A DNA stretch of 64,000 bases from Acinetobacter lwoffii. GTDB taxonomy: Bacteria; Pseudomonadota; Gammaproteobacteria; Pseudomonadales; Moraxellaceae. Made by a program: the position numbers and the translations under genes. Position 1 is the first letter of the stretch. Each line of letters starts with the position of its first letter. Where the stretch lies: contig NZ_CP072550.1 in NCBI RefSeq assembly GCF_019343495.1, positions 124,001 to 188,000 on the forward strand, in the 5' to 3' direction. The notes beneath the pieces were generated by a model that was not told where the DNA came from, searched no databases, and saw only the letters and a list, made by a program, of their open reading frames with translations. This document shows positions 62,301 through 64,000 of this stretch, piece by piece.

Positions 62301-64000
62301 AATGTTGAATAGACTCTCACCCGTATTTTCCAAACCAATCACGGGCTTTCTACCCTCATGTAATGCCTGAATCACAGCATCACTTGTAGAGTCAGTTTTC
62401 AATGCCAATAGGAATTGCTTTTGGATCTGGTACATTCGAGATCCAAAGTTCATCACACTCAAACTTAAACGGTTTTTCGGATCGTCTGAATCCTGATGAA
62501 AGTCTAAATTGGCAACAGCATCATCATCATTGGCAATGTTTTCTAGCGCATCGAGGCGAATATCTTTAGAAAATTTCACCATGTCCGTCAAGATGTCAGA
62601 AAGAACATCTGAGTAATTGTGAAATTTCTTAATTTCCTCTTCAGTTGGCACAAAGGTTTGAATGGTAATGTGCGAGAGATCTTGCTCTCTACGAATCATG
62701 GCAGAGCTGTCTACCAAACCTTCAGAAATAAACTCCAAAATTGGACCATCTGCATTATCGATAACCTTTTGTAAGTCATTACGAGATACGGATCGAGGGA
62801 ACAATTTATGGAAGAATTCAAGATTTTCAGGTTTCTTAATTGCCGATGCAGACTGGAAATTAATTAGATTGGTCTGATCAATAACATCTAAGAAAAATTG
62901 ACTTGTAGCTGATTTCAAGGATGCTGCACGGTGCGTTTCATCCATCACCAAAACAGTGTCTTGATTAATAAAACGAGTCAATAACGCACGTTTCCGGTTT
63001 GGTCGGTTAAATTGGCTATACGTTGCCAATACCAAGTCATGTTGCGCTGGAATATCTTCAATTTCCTTAGGTAGATCTTGGCCAGTGAATAAAACCTCTT
63101 CAGTACCAAAGCGGTTAATCACAGCATCCGAGTTAAAGATAAACGGATCTTTAAAGAACTTGTCACTGTCTGTAGCAACAATATCACGCCAAATGTCGTT
63201 CAAGAGTTGCGTTGTATCTGTAAGGAAAACAGGGGGCTTTCCTCTTAACGCACTATATCGTAAACACGCAGCTGCAATACGACCTTTACCTAAACCCGTC
63301 TGGTCGCCAATAAGCACAGGTAAGTTTTGGTCAAAACGTAAAATGATATGGGCAACCGCATCGACCTGTTCACATGCAAAAGCGGACTTTAGTGCATCAA
63401 AATTGTCATATTGCAATTTCTTAGCGACATAGGCATCAACAAGAGTAGGGTAGTTACCATTATCGACTTCAGCTTGGAAATTGATACCCCCAAAACCTAA
63501 TACATTTTGGATGTGTGTAGTCAATTGAGCATTTGCCTGATTAATCGCTTTAATCTGGTTTTTAGCCACTAAAGCAATTGGCTCAGATGCCATAGACATC
63601 GGTATATACTTAACTTGGTATATATTTTCCGGAGTTGGTTCTGTTGTGTTTTCAGCATTAGGAACAGGAACAATCGGCTGTAAATTTGATTGGTCAGATT
63701 CAACAGTCGGTTCTTCTTTTTGCTCAGTACCGATCGCTAATTCAGAATTTAACTTAGCAATCTCTTCAGCAGTTAAACCCGGTTCCTGTTTTACTTGCTC
63801 TACCGCTGGTTCTTCAGCTGGTGTTTGTTCAGGTGTTTCACCCTCATTGGTCGCCGTGGTATCACCTACTTGAAGATTAACGTCATCGTCAAGGTCTTCA
63901 TCCAGATTTTGGTTCTCGTGCGGATTCTTTACCTCAGGCACGAAATCATTGTCATTTTCATTTTCAAACGTTGGTGTAGCTTCAGTTGGTGTAGGTACAT
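59337..64000 (-). CDS. Strawberry-notch type helicase, N-terminus outside the window
   Basis: At least 1553 residues. A GTG at 63941 could be read as a start, but the frame stays open to the window edge with similar acidic Pro/Thr-rich sequence, so the real start is outside. Helicase motifs: Walker A-like GDQTGLGKGR (63280-63309), DEXH box MDETHRAA (about 62925-62947), SASA motif after it, and the strawberry-notch C-domain with IQMIGRVGRRGEE (61468-61500). The DEXH and arginine-finger residues are intact. The C-terminal 450 residues are a further unrecognised domain. Such helicases occur in DarB-like plasmid and phage proteins, often joined to a DNA methylase, which could lie beyond position 64000. 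An anti-restriction or transfer role is inferred. Confidence 0.85.
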   Translation of the reverse strand, partial: VPTPTEATPTFENENDNDFVPEVKNPHENQNLDEDLDDDVNLQVGDTTATNEGETPEQTPAEEPAVEQVKQEPGLTAEEIAKLNSELAIGTEQKEEPTVESDQSNLQPIVPVPNAENTTEPTPENIYQVKYIPMSMASEPIALVAKNQIKAINQANAQLTTHIQNVLGFGGINFQAEVDNGNYPTLVDAYVAKKLQYDNFDALKSAFACEQVDAVAHIILRFDQNLPVLIGDQTGLGKGRIAAACLRYSALRGKPPVFLTDTTQLLNDIWRDIVATDSDKFFKDPFIFNSDAVINRFGTEEVLFTGQDLPKEIEDIPAQHDLVLATYSQFNRPNRKRALLTRFINQDTVLVMDETHRAASLKSATSQFFLDVIDQTNLINFQSASAIKKPENLEFFHKLFPRSVSRNDLQKVIDNADGPILEFISEGLVDSSAMIRREQDLSHITIQTFVPTEEEIKKFHNYSDVLSDILTDMVKFSKDIRLDALENIANDDDAVANLDFHQDSDDPKNRLSLSVMNFGSRMYQIQKQFLLALKTDSTSDAVIQALHEGRKPVIGLENTGESLFNILMQSRMEAILKADTAQDVTADSPEKEKAFNNFKSVSSEIEFLENELQKLMIKENRDAGDEKAAKNIQKELTKLEYKRGSYLQSQISVLDELPQFRDLLEVMLDRIDVVKAEDNYGNSFVKKLSTEVTFNENGDPVVSPYKIILDRIKEKIQKFPDLPLMPLDVLRNKVTKAGFKIDEISGRQIHLTETRDGKWKVNKQENNTTQGKILVQSKFQSGEIDVVIVTRSGCTGISLHAAKNPDPTIPSDHLRQRELFFLQKPENSTDTIQMIGRVGRRGEESHPIMTTVDSGIPAETRMHLMMMRKLSTLSANVSANSETKFNENDYPDMLNYIGNRVALDYLKNNVNLANTLDIDISDDEKGPSYRTAQNYHVNQLLSKLILMPISQQEQVYQDLVVDYNDKIRELDLLGRNPLKTNFLDWKAKKVREFEVKDNFFTVTSETEAAKINTFDLPVRFEGLQYIEHVEPLRADNLKLMFKESDDYLVRQFKRINENINETVHGLLHYAYNFEALMYQKYEGFAKQKLFFKNGQMRGEVIRDYRHEVFDHFGVVEANVKHIDDIQFRKPDDHSADAFEKVAEAVYLANDPILTSNFDRMYRIVQDLKFLARSMERNEKEGHSAHGLLFLISKPSLFDDEVTPDHKTGALLRLDLPPLRVGAITPNAVKLDLVYPGDKKSFKVPLINYTMQNAKQDLDWVAPVSEKGRIILKRFNPEFYSYADVNRRHVEDRQPLVNLFTEQNNYSRYTRTYFEKAPSGDVTRQAITLTGNMFKAHKIVSSLDLRHSTVIFTDADGMRNRALLLPSNTPTDLFESSLENQVTFKQVKEIANFFNQLPVNIDFNRNNYVGTKVNFPYKKASIEFYYNGSDCFNVTVKSVAKQFNRFMSNTNVFHDPKGGKTDESLNIHFTEPGRNEFRFALDLKDVERFVDELDSTTKIEAAFLDLKSKLPDGNDYFLNEINRMLNPPEEPAYKAELPKGKTLDNDQEIQQLSF

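Noticed and set aside
63601..63609. GTATATAC inside the helicase gene
   Set aside because: It lies within codons for Lys-Tyr-Ile-Pro and is not near any start, so it was left out of the regulatory set. The similar match near 52543 was left out for the same reason.

Overview
The window is a stretch of a large AT-rich conjugative plasmid (or plasmid-like element) of a gammaproteobacterium, most likely Acinetobacter or another Moraxellaceae. That host call is an inference from base composition, gene style and the type of transfer system; no chromosomal marker is present. There is no rRNA, tRNA, insertion sequence, CRISPR array or antibiotic-resistance gene. I see no recognisable replication initiator, relaxase or coupling protein, so those functions must lie outside the window.

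Left part (1-10.2 kb). Two divergent operons encode much of the core of an IncI/Dot-Icm-type (MPF_I) type IV secretion system. The leftward operon reads tyrosine recombinase, small DotJ-like membrane protein, DotI, DotH, DotG (cut by the window edge). The rightward operon reads DotD lipoprotein, DotC, DotB ATPase, IcmT, then a ParM-like actin and a ParR-like partner. A gene-free, very AT-rich segment of about 1.1 kb separates them.

Middle part (10.2-27.8 kb). A parAB operon faces left. Next to it is a striking array of sixteen 15-bp palindromes with a 47-bp period, a candidate centromere. A rightward group follows: DotM/IcmP, a DsbC/TrbB-like oxidoreductase, three unknown membrane or exported proteins, a UvrD-like helicase and one unknown. 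Then come a leftward operon (bifunctional M23 plus lytic transglycosylase wall hydrolase and two small four-cysteine exported paralogues), a coiled-coil protein, the polytopic DotA/TraY protein, and two small unknown genes.

Right part (27.8-64 kb). Almost all of it is read leftward in large operons of mostly unknown proteins. It holds two paralogous giants of about 2,400 residues with LPD1-like zincin metallopeptidase domains (polyvalent proteins). It also holds a strawberry-notch type helicase (incomplete at the window end), a 1,480-residue membrane protein with tandem repeats, three tandem paralogues of an exported protein family, and several small acidic unknowns.

A short palindrome, GTATATAC, recurs in the intergenic regions of at least seven of these operons. 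It looks like a shared promoter or operator element. Taken together, the window combines a secretion channel, its wall-opening and disulfide-forming helpers, two partition-like modules, and giant proteins of the kind thought to be delivered into or to protect DNA in the recipient cell.
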